This document shows, in pieces, positions 35,465-48,522 of a stretch of 64,000 nucleotides of DNA. The stretch spans positions 62,001 through 126,000 of the forward strand of contig NZ_JYIT01000085.1 of the NCBI RefSeq assembly GCF_000956545.1, read 5' to 3'. How positions within the stretch are numbered: the first letter of the stretch is position 1; every line of letters begins with the position of its first letter. The stretch is from Microbacterium azadirachtae. GTDB taxonomy: Bacteria; Actinomycetota; Actinomycetes; Actinomycetales; Microbacteriaceae. The position numbers and the translations under genes are program-made. The notes under the pieces are model-generated. The model was not told the origin of the DNA and searched no databases. It worked only from the letters and a program-made list of their open reading frames with translations.

Positions 35465-35934
35465 CCGGTTTCCGACGTGGTGTGCGGCTCGGGATCGACG
35501 TCGGACGGGCCCGGATCGGGGTCGCCCGCTGCGATCCCGACGGCCTGCTCGCGGTGCCTGTGGAGACCGTCTCCCGCGACGACTCCTCTGCGGCGCGGAT
35601 CACGCAGCTGGTCGCCGAGTACGAGCCGATCGAGCTCGTGGTGGGCCTGCCGATCAACCTCCGCGGCGAGGACACCGCCTCGACCACGGACGCCCGCGAC
35701 TTCGCGGTCGCGCTCGGACGCGCGAGCGGGTGCCCGGTGCGCCTGATCGACGAGCGGCTGAGCACCGTCACCGCCCACCAGGCGCTGCGCGCCTCCGGGC
35801 GCACGCAGCGCACCTCCCGCGGCGTCGTGGATCAGGCGGCCGCCGTCGTGCTGCTGCAGCACGCCATCGACACGGAGAAGGGGACGGGCAGGCCCGCCGG
35901 CGTGACCCTGAGTCTGGACGAGGAGAACCGCTGA
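35461..35934 (+). CDS. ruvX: Holliday-junction resolvase-like RuvX (YqgF)
   Basis: A 157-residue RNase H-fold protein with GIDVGRARIGVARCD (first acidic residue), LVVGLPINLRGED, LIDERLSTVTAH and VVDQAAAVVLLQHAI carrying the last acidic residue. Proteins of this family process the 5' end of 16S rRNA precursor. Its GTG overlaps the alaS stop. Confidence 0.94.
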
Positions 35935-35935
35935 C

Positions 35936-37291
35936 ATGTCCGACCGATCGGAATCGGCCGCCACGCCCGAGCGGGAGCCGGAGCTGCACGACCTGTTCGG
36001 CGCCTTGCCGGATCCTCAGGTGCAGACTCCCCGCCCGGTGGAACAGCCCGCCGCCCCCGGATCGCGTCGCGCCGCGCGCGCGGCAGCCGCGGCGGGCACC
36101 GCCGCGCCGGTGCAGGCCGAGGAATCCACGGCGTCCGTCGAGGGGGACGGGCATCACGGCGTCCATGCGACCCTTGAGGCGCTGTTCCATCATGAGGCGG
36201 AGCCGGCCGCGGTGCCGAAGCGGAAGCGCCGTCGAGGCTGCCTGATCGCGCTCCTCATCGTGTTCGTGCTCGTGGGCGGCGTCGCTGCGGGCGGCCTGTG
36301 GGTGTGGAACACCTACGGCGACAAGATCAGCGACACCCTGGGCTGGGGGCCGTCCAAGGACTACGAGGCGGGCCAGGCGACGGGCAACGCGCTCGTCACG
36401 ATCAACAAGGGCGACGGCGGGCAGCAGGTGTCCGAGGCGCTCTACCGTGCCGGCGTCACCAAGACCTCCGACGTGTTCTACACCATGATGGTGAAGGAGA
36501 ACATCGTCAACACGTTCTACCCGGGCGTCTACAAGCTGAAGCAGAAGATGACGGCGGCCGATGCGCTCAAGGCGCTGAACGACCCGAAGAACAAGATGCA
36601 GAACTCGGCCGTGATCCCCGAGGGGTACACGGTGGCCGAGACCATCGAACGGATCTCGAAGAGCGTGGACGTGCCGCTGGCAGACCTCCAGGCCGCGGTC
36701 CAGACGCCCGCCGACTACGGCGTGAACGCCCCCTCGCTCGAGGGCTGGCTGTTCCCGGCGCTCTACGAGTTCGGTCCCGGGGCCACGGCGAAGGACATCG
36801 TCTCGACCATGGTCAAGCGCACCAGGGACTCGCTCGCGGCGGCGTCCGTGCCGGCAGCCGACGAGCAGCGCGTCCTCACGATCGCCTCGATCATCCAGCG
36901 TGAGGCGCGCGCCGAGGCCGACTTCTACAAGGTCTCGCGAGTGATCCAGAACCGTGTGGCCCAGGGCATGAAGCTCCAGATGGACTCGACCGCGCAGTAC
37001 GGCTACGGCGAGCTGCACAGCGGCTCCGCGAGTACGTCGGACGCCGCCCAGAACGACGACAACCCGTGGAACACGTACGTCATCGACGGCCTCCCGAAGA
37101 CGCCGATCTCGAACCCCGGCGACAAGGCGATCGACGCGGCGATGCACCCGGCGGACGGGCCCTGGCTGTACTTCGTGACCGTGAACCTGGACACGGGCGA
37201 GACCGTGTTCTCCACCACGTACGCGGAGCACGAGGCCGCCGTCAAGCAGTGGCAGGACTGGTGCAAGGCGAACCCGGATTCGGGCTGCTGA
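35936..37291 (+). CDS. mltG: Endolytic transglycosylase MltG
   Basis: A 451-residue protein. A Pro/Ala-rich cytoplasmic N-terminus of about 100 residues precedes one membrane span (about 102-124). A LysM-like part and the YceG catalytic domain follow. The catalytic Glu is in IASIIQREARAE (about residue 323), with EGWLFPALYEF before it and WNTYVIDGLPKTPISNPG near the end. It cuts nascent glycan strands and sets their length. It sits between ruvX and the aro genes, as is usual in actinobacteria. Confidence 0.95.
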   Translation: MSDRSESAATPEREPELHDLFGALPDPQVQTPRPVEQPAAPGSRRAARAAAAAGTAAPVQAEESTASVEGDGHHGVHATLEALFHHEAEPAAVPKRKRRRGCLIALLIVFVLVGGVAAGGLWVWNTYGDKISDTLGWGPSKDYEAGQATGNALVTINKGDGGQQVSEALYRAGVTKTSDVFYTMMVKENIVNTFYPGVYKLKQKMTAADALKALNDPKNKMQNSAVIPEGYTVAETIERISKSVDVPLADLQAAVQTPADYGVNAPSLEGWLFPALYEFGPGATAKDIVSTMVKRTRDSLAAASVPAADEQRVLTIASIIQREARAEADFYKVSRVIQNRVAQGMKLQMDSTAQYGYGELHSGSASTSDAAQNDDNPWNTYVIDGLPKTPISNPGDKAIDAAMHPADGPWLYFVTVNLDTGETVFSTTYAEHEAAVKQWQDWCKANPDSGC

Positions 37292-37292
37292 C

Positions 37293-38114
37293 GTGAGCGG
37301 ATCCTCGCGGCTGGCGGTGTGGGGCGACCCGATCGACCACAGCCGGTCGCCCGATCTGCACGGCGCCGCATACCGGGTGCTCGGGCTCGACTGGGAGTAC
37401 GGTCGGCGCCGTGTCGACGTCGCGGGCTTCGATGACGCGCTCGACGGCCTCGATTCCGCGTGGCGCGGACTGTCCCTGACGATGCCGCTCAAGGAGCGCG
37501 CCTTCGCCCGCTCGGAGGAGCTCGACGACGACGCACGACTCACCGGAGCGGTGAACACGCTGCTGCTCGGCGAGCGGATCCGCGGCTTCAACACGGACGT
37601 CCGCGGGCTGACCGAGGCGCTCCAGGCCGGGGGGCTCGGCGCGAGCCGCACGGCCAGGGTCCTCGGCGGCGGTGCGACCGCGCGCTCGGCCCTGGTCTCG
37701 CTGCTGCGCCTGGGCGTCACCGACGTCGAGCTCCGCACACGCCGGATCGCACAGGCGCAGGAGCTCGCCGGCTTCGGCGAGCGGCTCGGACTGCACGTGC
37801 AGGCGCACGCCCTGGACGAGGGGGTCGCCGCCGCGGTGGATCTGACCGTGTCGACGCTGCCCGGTGATGCGCTCCTGGACGAGACGACCGTCGCCGCGCT
37901 CGTGCCGGCGGGCGGCGCGCTGTTCTCCGCGGCGTACGCGCCGTGGCCGACGCCGCTCGCGCAGGCCTGGACGGACGCCCCGGTGCTGACCGGGCTCGAG
38001 ATGCTGCTGCACCAGGCGGTCGCCCAGATCCGGATCTTCCTGCACGGGACGCCCGATGTGCCGCTGCGGGACGAACCCGCCGTGCTCGATGCCATGCGGG
38101 CGGCGCTGGGCTGA
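37293..38114 (+). CDS. aroE: Shikimate dehydrogenase
   Basis: A 273-residue protein. [23 protein letters not shown] carries the shikimate-binding Ser pair, [12 protein letters not shown] the catalytic Lys, and GAVNTLLL the substrate Asn. The NADP loop is [15 protein letters not shown], and the C-terminal [15 protein letters not shown] closes the site. It reduces 3-dehydroshikimate. The GTG start is 1 nt after the mltG stop, and the gene leads the shikimate cluster. Confidence 0.93.
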   Translation: MSGSSRLAVWGDPIDHSRSPDLHGAAYRVLGLDWEYGRRRVDVAGFDDALDGLDSAWRGLSLTMPLKERAFARSEELDDDARLTGAVNTLLLGERIRGFNTDVRGLTEALQAGGLGASRTARVLGGGATARSALVSLLRLGVTDVELRTRRIAQAQELAGFGERLGLHVQAHALDEGVAAAVDLTVSTLPGDALLDETTVAALVPAGGALFSAAYAPWPTPLAQAWTDAPVLTGLEMLLHQAVAQIRIFLHGTPDVPLRDEPAVLDAMRAALG

Positions 38115-38170
38115 CGCGCTGCGGGAGTCATCCGGGCGGGCGGGCGCCGAACGCATGGGAGACTAGGGGA

Positions 38171-39400
38171 ATGCTCCGCGTGCTCACGGCCGGCGAATCG
38201 CACGGCCCCGAACTCATTGCCGTCATGGAGGGCCTGCCCGCAGGCGTGCCCCTGTCCCGCGAGGCGATCCAGTCCGATCTGCAGCGCCGCAAGCTCGGCT
38301 ATGGACGTGGATCCCGGATGAAGTTCGAGCAGGACGAGCTCACGATCTCCGGGGGCGTCCGTCACGGATTCTCCCTGGGCAGCCCCATCGCGATGAGGAT
38401 CGGCAACACCGAGTGGCCGAAGTGGGTCGAGGTGATGAGCGCGGACCCGGTCGAGCTGACCGAGAAGTCGCGCGGTCGCAGCGCCGCGCTGACCCGCCCG
38501 CGCCCGGGCCACGCCGACCTCGTCGGAATGCAGAAGTACGGGTTCGACGAGGCGCGCCCGATCCTCGAGCGCGCGAGTGCCCGCGAGACGGCGGCCAGGG
38601 TGGCCCTCGGCGCCGTGGCGCGCGCCTTCCTCGGCGAGCTGGGCATCCGGCTGGTCAGCCACACGCTCTCGATCGGCCCGATCCAGGTCCCGGAGGGGAC
38701 GGCGCTGCCGACCCCGGACGACGTGGACGCGCTGGACGCGGATCCGCTGCGCTGCTTCGACCCGGCCACCTCCGCGCGCATGGTCGCCGAAGTCGACGCC
38801 GCCCGCAAGGACGGCGACACGCTCGGCGGCATCGTCGAGGTTCTCGCCTACGGCCTGCCGCCGGGGCTCGGCTCGCACGTGCACTGGGACCGCCGGCTCG
38901 ACGCACGCCTCGCGTACGCGCTCATGGGCATCCAGGCGATCAAGGGCGTCGAGGTCGGCGACGGCTTCGAGACGACCCGCCGACGGGGATCCGCGGCGCA
39001 CGATGAGCTCTTCGCGACCGGCGACGGCATCGCGCGCGGCTCCGACCGCGCAGGAGGCGCCGAGGGCGGCATGTCGACCGGCACCGTGCTGCGCGTACGC
39101 GCCGGCATGAAGCCGATCGCGACGGTCCCGCACGCCCTGCGCACCGTCGACGTGTCGTCGGGGGAGCAGGCCACCGCCCACCACCAGCGCTCCGACGTGT
39201 GCGCCGTGCCCGCGGCGGGTGTCGTGGCCGAGGCCATGGTCGCGATCGAGCTGGCGAACTCGGTGCTGGAGAAGTTCGGCGGCGACAACGTCGCCGAGAC
39301 CCGGCGCAACCTCGAGGCGTACGTCGCCGCGATCCCGGAGGAGCTGCGCACCACGCCTGCCTCCGAGGCGGCGCTGATCCTGCACGATGAGCTCGGCTGA
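38171..39400 (+). CDS. aroC: Chorismate synthase
   Basis: A 409-residue protein beginning [18 protein letters not shown], with [12 protein letters not shown], the flavin/phosphate site [24 protein letters not shown], and [20 protein letters not shown]. It converts EPSP to chorismate with reduced FMN. GGGAG lies 9 nt before the ATG. Confidence 0.97.
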   Translation: MLRVLTAGESHGPELIAVMEGLPAGVPLSREAIQSDLQRRKLGYGRGSRMKFEQDELTISGGVRHGFSLGSPIAMRIGNTEWPKWVEVMSADPVELTEKSRGRSAALTRPRPGHADLVGMQKYGFDEARPILERASARETAARVALGAVARAFLGELGIRLVSHTLSIGPIQVPEGTALPTPDDVDALDADPLRCFDPATSARMVAEVDAARKDGDTLGGIVEVLAYGLPPGLGSHVHWDRRLDARLAYALMGIQAIKGVEVGDGFETTRRRGSAAHDELFATGDGIARGSDRAGGAEGGMSTGTVLRVRAGMKPIATVPHALRTVDVSSGEQATAHHQRSDVCAVPAAGVVAEAMVAIELANSVLEKFGGDNVAETRRNLEAYVAAIPEELRTTPASEAALILHDELG

Positions 39401-39914
39401 ATCCGCGGCGCCCGAGACCCTGGTGCTCGTGGGCCCGATGGGCGCGGGCAAGACCAGCATCGGTCGCCGGGTCGCCCGCTCCACGGGACTGCGCTTCGTC
39501 GACACCGACAAGGCGATCGCGAGGGAGCACGGGCCGATCGCGGCGATCTTCGCCGAGCACGGCGAGGCGCGGTTCCGTGAGTGGGAGCGGCAGTCGGTCG
39601 CCGAGGCGGTCGCCGGCGGCGGCGTGATCTCGCTCGGCGGGGGGGCCGTGCTGGACGAGGCGACGCGGCAGCTGCTGCGCACGGTCCCCGTCGTGATGCT
39701 GATCGTCTCGGCGGAGGCCGTCACGGAGCGGATCGCCGGCACGGACCGCCCGCTGCTGCACGGCGAGGAGGATCCGCTGCAGCGCTGGAAGCGCATCTTC
39801 GCCGAGCGGCGGGCGCTGTACGAAGAGGTCGCGGACGCGCGCTTCGACACCTCGCGGGTGCCGATGTCACGGGTCGCGGACCAGGTGGTGGAATGGATGA
39901 GAGGACGAGCATGA
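39387..39914 (+). CDS. aroK: Shikimate kinase
   Basis: A 175-residue P-loop kinase with Walker [17 protein letters not shown] (about residues 15-30), the DTD shikimate-binding motif ([10 protein letters not shown]), FREWER, GGGAVL and the lid Arg in GTDRPLL. It overlaps aroC by 14 bp and aroB by 4 bp. Confidence 0.96.
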   Translation: MSSAESAAPETLVLVGPMGAGKTSIGRRVARSTGLRFVDTDKAIAREHGPIAAIFAEHGEARFREWERQSVAEAVAGGGVISLGGGAVLDEATRQLLRTVPVVMLIVSAEAVTERIAGTDRPLLHGEEDPLQRWKRIFAERRALYEEVADARFDTSRVPMSRVADQVVEWMRGRA

Positions 39915-41035
39915 GCGCCGAGCAGAACGAGGCGGCGACGGCGGAGGACGCCGTCACGACGATCGCGGTCACGGGAAGCACCCCGTACGACATCACGATC
40001 GGTCGCGGCATCCTCGATCGGGTGTCGGCGGCGCTCGCCCCCTCGGTGCGCAAGGTCCTTGTCGTGCACCCGCCGACGCTCGCCGACCGCGCGGCCGAGC
40101 TGCGCGACCGCCTCCTCGGGGACACCGCCCACGGTCCGCGCGAGGTGCTGCTGGCCGAGATCCCGGACGCCGAGCAGGGCAAGCGCATCGAGGTCGCCCA
40201 GTTCCTCTGGCAGATCATGGGCCAGGCCGACTTCACCCGCACGGATGCGGTCGTGGGCTACGGCGGCGGGGCCGTCACGGATCTCGCCGGCTTCGTCGCG
40301 GCGACGTGGCTGCGCGGCGTCCAGGTGGTGCAGGTGCCCACCACGGTGCTCGGCCTCGTCGACGCGGCCGTCGGCGGCAAGACCGGCATCAACACCAACG
40401 AGGGCAAGAACCTCGTCGGCGCGTTCTGGGCCCCGCAGGCCGTGATCGGAGATCTCGACGAGCTCTCCAGCCTGAGCCCCAATGAGGCGACCGCGGGCTT
40501 CGCCGAGGTGGTCAAGGCCGGCTTCATCTGGGCGCCGGAGATCCTCGACATCGTCGAAGCCGATCCGGCCCGCGCCGTGGATCCGCTCACTCCGGAGTTC
40601 CGTCGCGCCGTCGAGCTCGCGATCGGCATGAAGGCGACCGTGGTGTCCGACGACTTCCGCGAGGCCGGACAGCGCGAGATCCTCAACTACGGGCACACCC
40701 TGGGGCACGCCATCGAGCACGCGGAGCGGTACCGCTGGCGGCACGGCGCGGCGATCTCGGTGGGCATGCTGTTCGCGGCCGAGCTCTCGCGCCTGGCGGG
40801 CCGCCTGTCCGACGACGACGCCAATCGGCACCGCGCGGTGCTGGAGTCGCTGGGTCTGCCGACGTCGTACCGAGGCGGCGCCTGGCCGACGCTCCTGTCC
40901 ACGATGCAGCGCGACAAGAAGAGCCGCGGCGGCATGCTGCGCTTCATCGTGCTCGACGGCATCGCCAAGCCCACGGTCCTGCAGGCGCCCGACGAGTCGC
41001 TGCTGTTCGCCGCCTATCAGGAGGTCGCCGAATGA
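39911..41035 (+). CDS. aroB: 3-Dehydroquinate synthase
   Basis: A 374-residue protein with the NAD loop GYGGGAVTDLAGFVAATWLRGV and PTTVLGLVDAAVGGKTGINT. The metal ligands lie in FAEVVKAGF and NYGHTLGHAIEH. It closes DAHP to dehydroquinate, the second step of the pathway. The ATG overlaps the aroK stop (ATGA). Confidence 0.97.
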   Translation: MSAEQNEAATAEDAVTTIAVTGSTPYDITIGRGILDRVSAALAPSVRKVLVVHPPTLADRAAELRDRLLGDTAHGPREVLLAEIPDAEQGKRIEVAQFLWQIMGQADFTRTDAVVGYGGGAVTDLAGFVAATWLRGVQVVQVPTTVLGLVDAAVGGKTGINTNEGKNLVGAFWAPQAVIGDLDELSSLSPNEATAGFAEVVKAGFIWAPEILDIVEADPARAVDPLTPEFRRAVELAIGMKATVVSDDFREAGQREILNYGHTLGHAIEHAERYRWRHGAAISVGMLFAAELSRLAGRLSDDDANRHRAVLESLGLPTSYRGGAWPTLLSTMQRDKKSRGGMLRFIVLDGIAKPTVLQAPDESLLFAAYQEVAE

Positions 41036-41547
41036 CCTTCACGGTGCGCCGCGTGCAGGCCGGTGAGTGGGGGCGGGTGCGCGATCTGCGCCTGCGCTCC
41101 CTGCGGGATCCGGTGGCGGCGCTGGCCTTCCTCGACACGTTCGAGAGCGCCTCGGCGCAGCCGGACGCGTTCTGGCGGCATCGCGCGGCCCAGGCGGCAC
41201 AGGGCGGCCCGAACGGGCAGTTCGTCGCGGTCGCGGAGGACGGCGAGTGGTTCGGCTCCGCGACCGTGATCGGGGACCGGGATGCGGCCGCATCCGCGCT
41301 CGTCGTCGGCGTGTACGTGGCCGAGGGGCACCGGGGTGCCGGCGCGGTCGAGGCGCTGCTCGACGAGTGCGCGGCCTGGGCGACCGAGGGCGGCTTCACC
41401 GAGCTGATCCTGGAGGTGCACGTCGACAACCACCGCGCCCAGGCGGCGTACGAGCGCTGCGGGTTCACCCGGACGGGCGAGATCACCGAGCTCGAGAACG
41501 GGCAGGAGTACGTCATGATGCGCCCGCTCGTCCCCGTCGCGCGCTGA
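41032..41547 (+). CDS. GNAT-family N-acetyltransferase
   Basis: A 171-residue protein with the acetyl-CoA loop GVYVAEGHRGAGAVEALL (the R/QxxGxG/A motif, about residues 91-108) and VDNHRAQAAYERCGFTRTG, the typical last strand-helix. The substrate is unknown. It is coupled to aroB by an ATGA overlap and is probably a passenger of the operon. Confidence 0.9.
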   Translation: MTFTVRRVQAGEWGRVRDLRLRSLRDPVAALAFLDTFESASAQPDAFWRHRAAQAAQGGPNGQFVAVAEDGEWFGSATVIGDRDAAASALVVGVYVAEGHRGAGAVEALLDECAAWATEGGFTELILEVHVDNHRAQAAYERCGFTRTGEITELENGQEYVMMRPLVPVAR

Positions 41548-41553
41548 TACCGT
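41548..41553 (+). promoter_or_regulatory. Candidate -10 element (TACCGT) of aroQ
   Basis: TACCGT, then GAGCAC, then GTG 41560. The same 6-nt spacing is seen before ruvC, ruvA and the thrS leader. Confidence 0.3.
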
Positions 41554-41559
41554 GAGCAC

Positions 41560-42018
41560 GTGACCACGCCACGCCGACTCCTGCTCGTCAACGGGCCCAA
41601 CCTGAACCTCCTCGGCACGCGCGAGCCGGGGATCTACGGATCCGCGACGCTCGCCGACGTCGAGCGGATCACGGCCGAGGCGGCCGCCGCCTACGGGTTC
41701 GAGGTCCGTGCGGTGCAGAGCAACCACGAGGGCGTGCTGCTGGACGCGATCCACGACGCACGAGCGGACTGCGCGGGAATCGTGATCAACGCCGGCGCCT
41801 ACACGCACACGTCCGTCGCGCTGCGCGACGCCCTCACCGGTGTCGCACTGCCGTTCGCCGAGGTGCACATCTCGGACGTGTACGCGCGCGAGGAGTTCCG
41901 GCACCACTCGTACCTCACCGACGTGGCCGCCGTGCACGTCGTCGGGGAGGGCGTGCAGGGCTACGCCACGGCGACGCGCCGCCTGATCCGAGTGATCACG
42001 GGCCAGGCCGACGGCTGA
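41560..42018 (+). CDS. aroQ: 3-Dehydroquinate dehydratase, type II
   Basis: A 152-residue protein with [20 protein letters not shown] (catalytic Tyr), [30 protein letters not shown], and [17 protein letters not shown] with the catalytic His and Arg. It forms the dodecamer type enzyme. GTG start. Confidence 0.96.
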   Translation: MTTPRRLLLVNGPNLNLLGTREPGIYGSATLADVERITAEAAAAYGFEVRAVQSNHEGVLLDAIHDARADCAGIVINAGAYTHTSVALRDALTGVALPFAEVHISDVYAREEFRHHSYLTDVAAVHVVGEGVQGYATATRRLIRVITGQADG

Positions 42019-42065
42019 GCCGAGCCCGACCCGTCGCTCCCACCGGTCGTCCGGCGGGCATCGCG

Positions 42066-42071
42066 TAGGAT
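42066..42071 (+). promoter_or_regulatory. Candidate -10 element (TAGGAT) for efp
   Basis: TAGGAT lies 52 nt before the efp ATG and 48 nt after the aroQ stop. Confidence 0.4.
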
Positions 42072-42123
42072 GGGACGTCGGTCGATCGACCGCGCAGACT
42101 TCAGGAACGGACTTCTCAGACCC

Positions 42124-42687
42124 ATGGCATCCACTGCAGACATCAAGAACGGCGTCGTCCTCTCCATCGACGGCCAGCTCTGGAACGTCATCGAGTTCCA
42201 GCACGTCAAGCCCGGCAAGGGCGGCGCGTTCGTCCGCACCAAGCTGAAGAACGTCGTCAGCGGCAAGGTCGTCGACCGCACGTACAACGCGGGCGCCAAG
42301 GTCGACATCGAGAACGTCGACCGCCGCGACTTCACCTACCTGTACACCGACGGCGACAACTTCGTCTTCATGGACCAGGAGGACTACGACCAGATCAACG
42401 TCCCCGCGGCCACCGTCGGCGACGCGAAGAACTTCATGCTGGAGAACCAGTCCGTCCAGATCGCGCTGAACAACGGCAACCCGCTCTACATCGAGCTCCC
42501 GGCGTCCGTCGTGCTCGAGGTCACCTACACCGAGCCCGGCCTGCAGGGCGACCGCTCGTCGGCCGGCACCAAGCCCGCCACGCTCGAGACCGGCTACGAG
42601 ATCCAGGTTCCGCTGTTCCTGGAGACCGGCACCAAGGTCAAGGTCGACACGCGCACCGGCGGCTACCTCGGCCGCATCAACGACTGA
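42124..42687 (+). CDS. efp: Elongation factor P
   Basis: A 187-residue protein with three beta-barrel domains. The domain I loop [17 protein letters not shown] carries the Lys that contacts the peptidyl-transferase centre, and domain III ends with [19 protein letters not shown]. It relieves ribosome stalling at polyproline. RBS AGGAACGGA is rather distant. It is followed by nusB after 3 nt. Confidence 0.97.
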   Translation: MASTADIKNGVVLSIDGQLWNVIEFQHVKPGKGGAFVRTKLKNVVSGKVVDRTYNAGAKVDIENVDRRDFTYLYTDGDNFVFMDQEDYDQINVPAATVGDAKNFMLENQSVQIALNNGNPLYIELPASVVLEVTYTEPGLQGDRSSAGTKPATLETGYEIQVPLFLETGTKVKVDTRTGGYLGRIND

Positions 42688-42690
42688 CGC

Positions 42691-43101
42691 GTGGGCGCCC
42701 GGACCAAGGCGCGCAAGCGCGCCCTCGACATCCTCTTCTCCGCCGACGTGCGCGGTGACGACCTCGCGGTGACGCTCGCCGCCGAGGCCAAGCGCGCCGC
42801 CGCGGAGCCCGCGCGCGAGGCGTCCTGGCTGTACGGGCGCGAGATCGTGGACGGGATCATCGACCACCGCGACGAGATCGACGAGCAGATCACCACGCAC
42901 AGCCGTGACTGGAAGCTCGACCGGATGCCCGCCGTCGACCGGGCGCTGCTGCGCATCGGCGTGTGGGAGATCCTGCACAACGACGAGGTGCCCACCGCGG
43001 TCGCGATCGACGAGGCCGTCGAGCTGGCGAAGGAGTTCTCGACCGACGAGTCCGGAGCTTTCGTGCACGGCGTGCTGGCCCGGGTCGCGCGCTCGGCCTG
43101 A
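42691..43101 (+). CDS. nusB: Transcription antitermination factor NusB
   Basis: A 136-residue all-helical protein with RTKARKRALDILFSADVRG (RNA-binding N-terminus), DRMPAVDRALLRIGVWEIL, and AIDEAVELAKEFSTDESGAFVHGVLARV. With NusE it binds boxA of rRNA leaders. GTG start, in an operon with efp as in many bacteria. Confidence 0.96.
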   Translation: MGARTKARKRALDILFSADVRGDDLAVTLAAEAKRAAAEPAREASWLYGREIVDGIIDHRDEIDEQITTHSRDWKLDRMPAVDRALLRIGVWEILHNDEVPTAVAIDEAVELAKEFSTDESGAFVHGVLARVARSA

Positions 43102-43115
43102 CCCGTTCGGCTCTC

Positions 43116-43162
43116 CGAGGGGCGCCCCCGCCCGAGCATGGCTCGGCCAGGGGCGCCCCTCG
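43116..43162 (+). terminator. Terminator of efp-nusB
   Basis: CGAGGGGCGCCCC (43116-43128) pairs with GGGGCGCCCCTCG (43150-43162), with an inner CCGAG/CTCGG stem. Very stable, 14 nt after the nusB stop. Confidence 0.85.
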
Positions 43163-43207
43163 TCGTCGGGCGGCGGGTGTCCGCGGCTCGGGGGAGGATG
43201 GATGATC

Positions 43208-46174
<2,967 letters not shown>

Positions 46175-46275
46175 GCGCGGCGGCACGGGGCCGGATCCTG
46201 ATTATGCACGGGCCGTCTCCAGGCCGGGCGAGCGTCGCCCCGGTAGGATCGACAGGTCCACACAGGAGGAGAAGC

Positions 46276-47865
46276 ATGCGGATCACGGGACTCGGACACG
46301 CCGGAATGTTCATCGAGACGACCGGCGGGAACATCATCTGCGACCCCGTGCTCGGCCCGTCCTTCTTCGGATCCTGGTTCCCGTTCCCCGACAACCGCGG
46401 GCTCGACTGGGAGCGCTTCGGCCGCGAGGCGGACTTCCTCTACGTCTCGCACCGGCACCGCGACCACTTCGATCCGCGCCTGCTCGACCGCTACATCCGC
46501 AAGGACATCGAGGTGCTCCTGCCGGAGTATCCGACCGACGACCTCGAGCAGGACCTCCGCGCCCTCGGCTACGACAACATCACCTACGCACCCGCCGGCG
46601 AGGTCATCGAGCGCGGCGAGCTGAAGATCATGATCACGCCGCTGCGCGCGCCCAGCGACGGTCCGATCGGCGACTCGTCGCTCAGCGTCGACGACGGCAC
46701 CGGATCCGTCCTGAACCAGAACGACTCGCACCCGCTCGACCTCGAGAAGCTCCTCACGTTCGGCCGTCCGGACGCGTACTTCACGCAGGTCTCCGGCGCG
46801 ATCTGGTGGCCGATGGTCTACGACCTCCCGCTGGATGCCAAGCAGAACTTCGCGCGCCTCAAGCGCGAAGCGCAGAACAAGCGCGCGATGTACTACATCG
46901 AGAAGGTCGACGCGCCGCACGTGTTCCCGATGGCCGGCCCGCCGATGTTCCTCCGCGACGACCTGTTCGACTTCAACGGCACCGGTCGCAACGGCGAGTC
47001 GATCTTCACGGACCAGAAGCAGTTCCTCGCGCACATGGACGAACTGGCCCCGCAGTACGACGGGCACCTGTTCGTGCCGGGCACGGTCGTGACCCTCGAG
47101 AACCGGGCGCTCGCCTCCGTCGAGCAGACGCTCTACTCCGAGGAGGAGCTGCGGCACATCTTCGACGAGAAGTGGGACTACCTCGAGGAGCAGCGGGCGA
47201 GCCGTCAGGAGGAGCTCCGCGACGAGGAGTCCCGCCGCGCCCCGATCCTGCCCCCGGACGAGATGCTCGCGGCGATCAAGGCGTGGTGGGAGCCGCTGCT
47301 GAAGAAGTCGCGCACGATCCGGCTCGGCGTCGGCGGCAATGTGCGCTTCCGCATCGGCGAGCTCGACATGGTGGTCGACTTCCCCAAGGCGAAGGTGCGC
47401 GAGTACGCGGGGGAGGAGTGCATCTACTGGTACACGATCCCGGCCGACCTCGTCTCCACGAACATCGCCGACCATGAGATCGACTGGTCGAACTCGATCT
47501 TCCTGTCGATGCAGTTCTCGGTGGGGCGCAGCGGCAAGTTCAACGAGTTCCTCACGACCTTCCTGAAGTGCCTCTCGGTCGATCGCATCGAGTACGTCGA
47601 GAACTGGTACCAGGAGCAGACCGATCAGACCGAGGACGCCGAGATCGGCGACTGGGTCGTGCAGCGCCGCTGCCCGCACCTGCGCGCCGACCTGACCCGC
47701 ACCGGGTCCGTGGACGAGGACGGCGTGCTCACCTGCAGCATGCACGACTGGAAGTGGGACCTGAAGACCGGCCGCTGTCTGTCGACGAGCGGGCACCCGA
47801 TCCGCGCCTCGCGGATCATCGAGACGGGTCGCGCCGCGCGCGAGGCCCTGCAGTCCGCGGGCTGA
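46276..47865 (+). CDS. MBL-fold hydrolase with C-terminal Rieske [2Fe-2S] domain
   Basis: A 529-residue protein. The N-terminus is a metallo-beta-lactamase fold with the metal motif SHRHRDHFD (about residues 58-66) and GLGHAGMFIE at the start. The middle part contains MAGPP and a long acidic helix. Another conserved stretch reads IRLGVGGNVRFRIGELDMVVDFPKAKV. The C-terminus is a Rieske cluster domain with RRCPHLRAD (CxH, about 464-472) and LTCSMHDWKWD (CxxH, about 486-496). It resembles CMP-Neu5Ac hydroxylase relatives, where MBL and Rieske units also coexist in the other order. Its substrate is unknown. AGGAGGAG precedes the ATG. Confidence 0.85.
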   Translation: MRITGLGHAGMFIETTGGNIICDPVLGPSFFGSWFPFPDNRGLDWERFGREADFLYVSHRHRDHFDPRLLDRYIRKDIEVLLPEYPTDDLEQDLRALGYDNITYAPAGEVIERGELKIMITPLRAPSDGPIGDSSLSVDDGTGSVLNQNDSHPLDLEKLLTFGRPDAYFTQVSGAIWWPMVYDLPLDAKQNFARLKREAQNKRAMYYIEKVDAPHVFPMAGPPMFLRDDLFDFNGTGRNGESIFTDQKQFLAHMDELAPQYDGHLFVPGTVVTLENRALASVEQTLYSEEELRHIFDEKWDYLEEQRASRQEELRDEESRRAPILPPDEMLAAIKAWWEPLLKKSRTIRLGVGGNVRFRIGELDMVVDFPKAKVREYAGEECIYWYTIPADLVSTNIADHEIDWSNSIFLSMQFSVGRSGKFNEFLTTFLKCLSVDRIEYVENWYQEQTDQTEDAEIGDWVVQRRCPHLRADLTRTGSVDEDGVLTCSMHDWKWDLKTGRCLSTSGHPIRASRIIETGRAAREALQSAG

Positions 47866-47914
47866 CCTCCGCCCAAGGGCATGGCCGCCGTCGTCGGCGG
47901 GTGAGCGGCTCCGG

Positions 47915-47980
47915 TAGACTGGAGCCGCAGATCAGAAGCAACCTTTAACACCGTCCCGTGAGGCGGAGAAGGGAGCCGGT
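47915..47980 (+). promoter_or_regulatory. pyr operon promoter and PyrR-binding leader
   Basis: TAGACT (47915-47920) is a good -10. The short leader contains TCCCGTGAGGCGG (47954-47966) within a stem closed by CCTT (47942-47945) and AAGG (47969-47972). This is the pattern of actinobacterial PyrR-binding loops, and the RBS of pyrR (GGGAG, 47971-47975) begins inside the closing stem. PyrR bound to UMP should hide the RBS and reduce translation. The match to PyrR boxes is from memory. Confidence 0.7.
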
Positions 47981-47982
47981 GG

Positions 47983-48522
47983 ATGAGCGCACGCATCGTG
48001 CTGCAGGAAGCCGACATCAGGCGCGCCTTGACGCGCATCGCCCATGAGATCCTCGAGTCCAATCGAGGCGCCGAGGACCTCGTCCTCCTGGGCATCCCGA
48101 CCCGCGGGGTCCCGCTCGCCGAGCGCCTCGCACTGCTCATCACCGAGATCGCGCAGACCGCGGTGCCCGTCGGGGCTCTCGACGTCACGCTGTTCCGCGA
48201 CGATCTCGCCAAGCACCCGACGCGGTCGCCGCATCGCACCGACATCCCGGCGGGCGGCATCGACGGCAAGACGGTCGTCCTCGTCGACGACGTGCTGTTC
48301 TCCGGCCGCAGCATCCGCTCCGCCCTCGACGCGCTGCAGTCCATCGGCCGGCCGTCCGTGGTGCGCCTCGCGATCCTGGTCGACCGCGGGCACCGCGAGC
48401 TGCCGATCCGCCCCGACTTCGTGGGCAAGAACATCCCGTCCTCCCGCGCCGAGCGCGTGAACGTGCGCCTGCGCGAGGACGACGGCGAGGAGTTCGTCTC
48501 GATCGAGGGGGGCGAGGAATGA
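47983..48522 (+). CDS. pyrR: Bifunctional pyr operon regulator / uracil phosphoribosyltransferase
   Basis: A 179-residue PRTase-fold protein with [28 protein letters not shown], the PRPP motif [18 protein letters not shown] (about residues 96-113), and [23 protein letters not shown] near the end, which forms the RNA-binding face. It senses UMP/UTP and controls the pyr operon through the leader. It overlaps pyrB by 4 bp (ATGA). Confidence 0.96.
   Translation: MSARIVLQEADIRRALTRIAHEILESNRGAEDLVLLGIPTRGVPLAERLALLITEIAQTAVPVGALDVTLFRDDLAKHPTRSPHRTDIPAGGIDGKTVVLVDDVLFSGRSIRSALDALQSIGRPSVVRLAILVDRGHRELPIRPDFVGKNIPSSRAERVNVRLREDDGEEFVSIEGGEE

Noticed and set aside
35768..40831. A very long minus-strand open frame (about 1680 codons) opposite mltG and the aro genes
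   Set aside because: It is an Arg/Asp/Val/His-rich shadow of high-GC genes whose + strand proteins are all well recognised. The same applies to other long antisense frames, for example at 9786-13637, 32711-35155 and 52436-55828.
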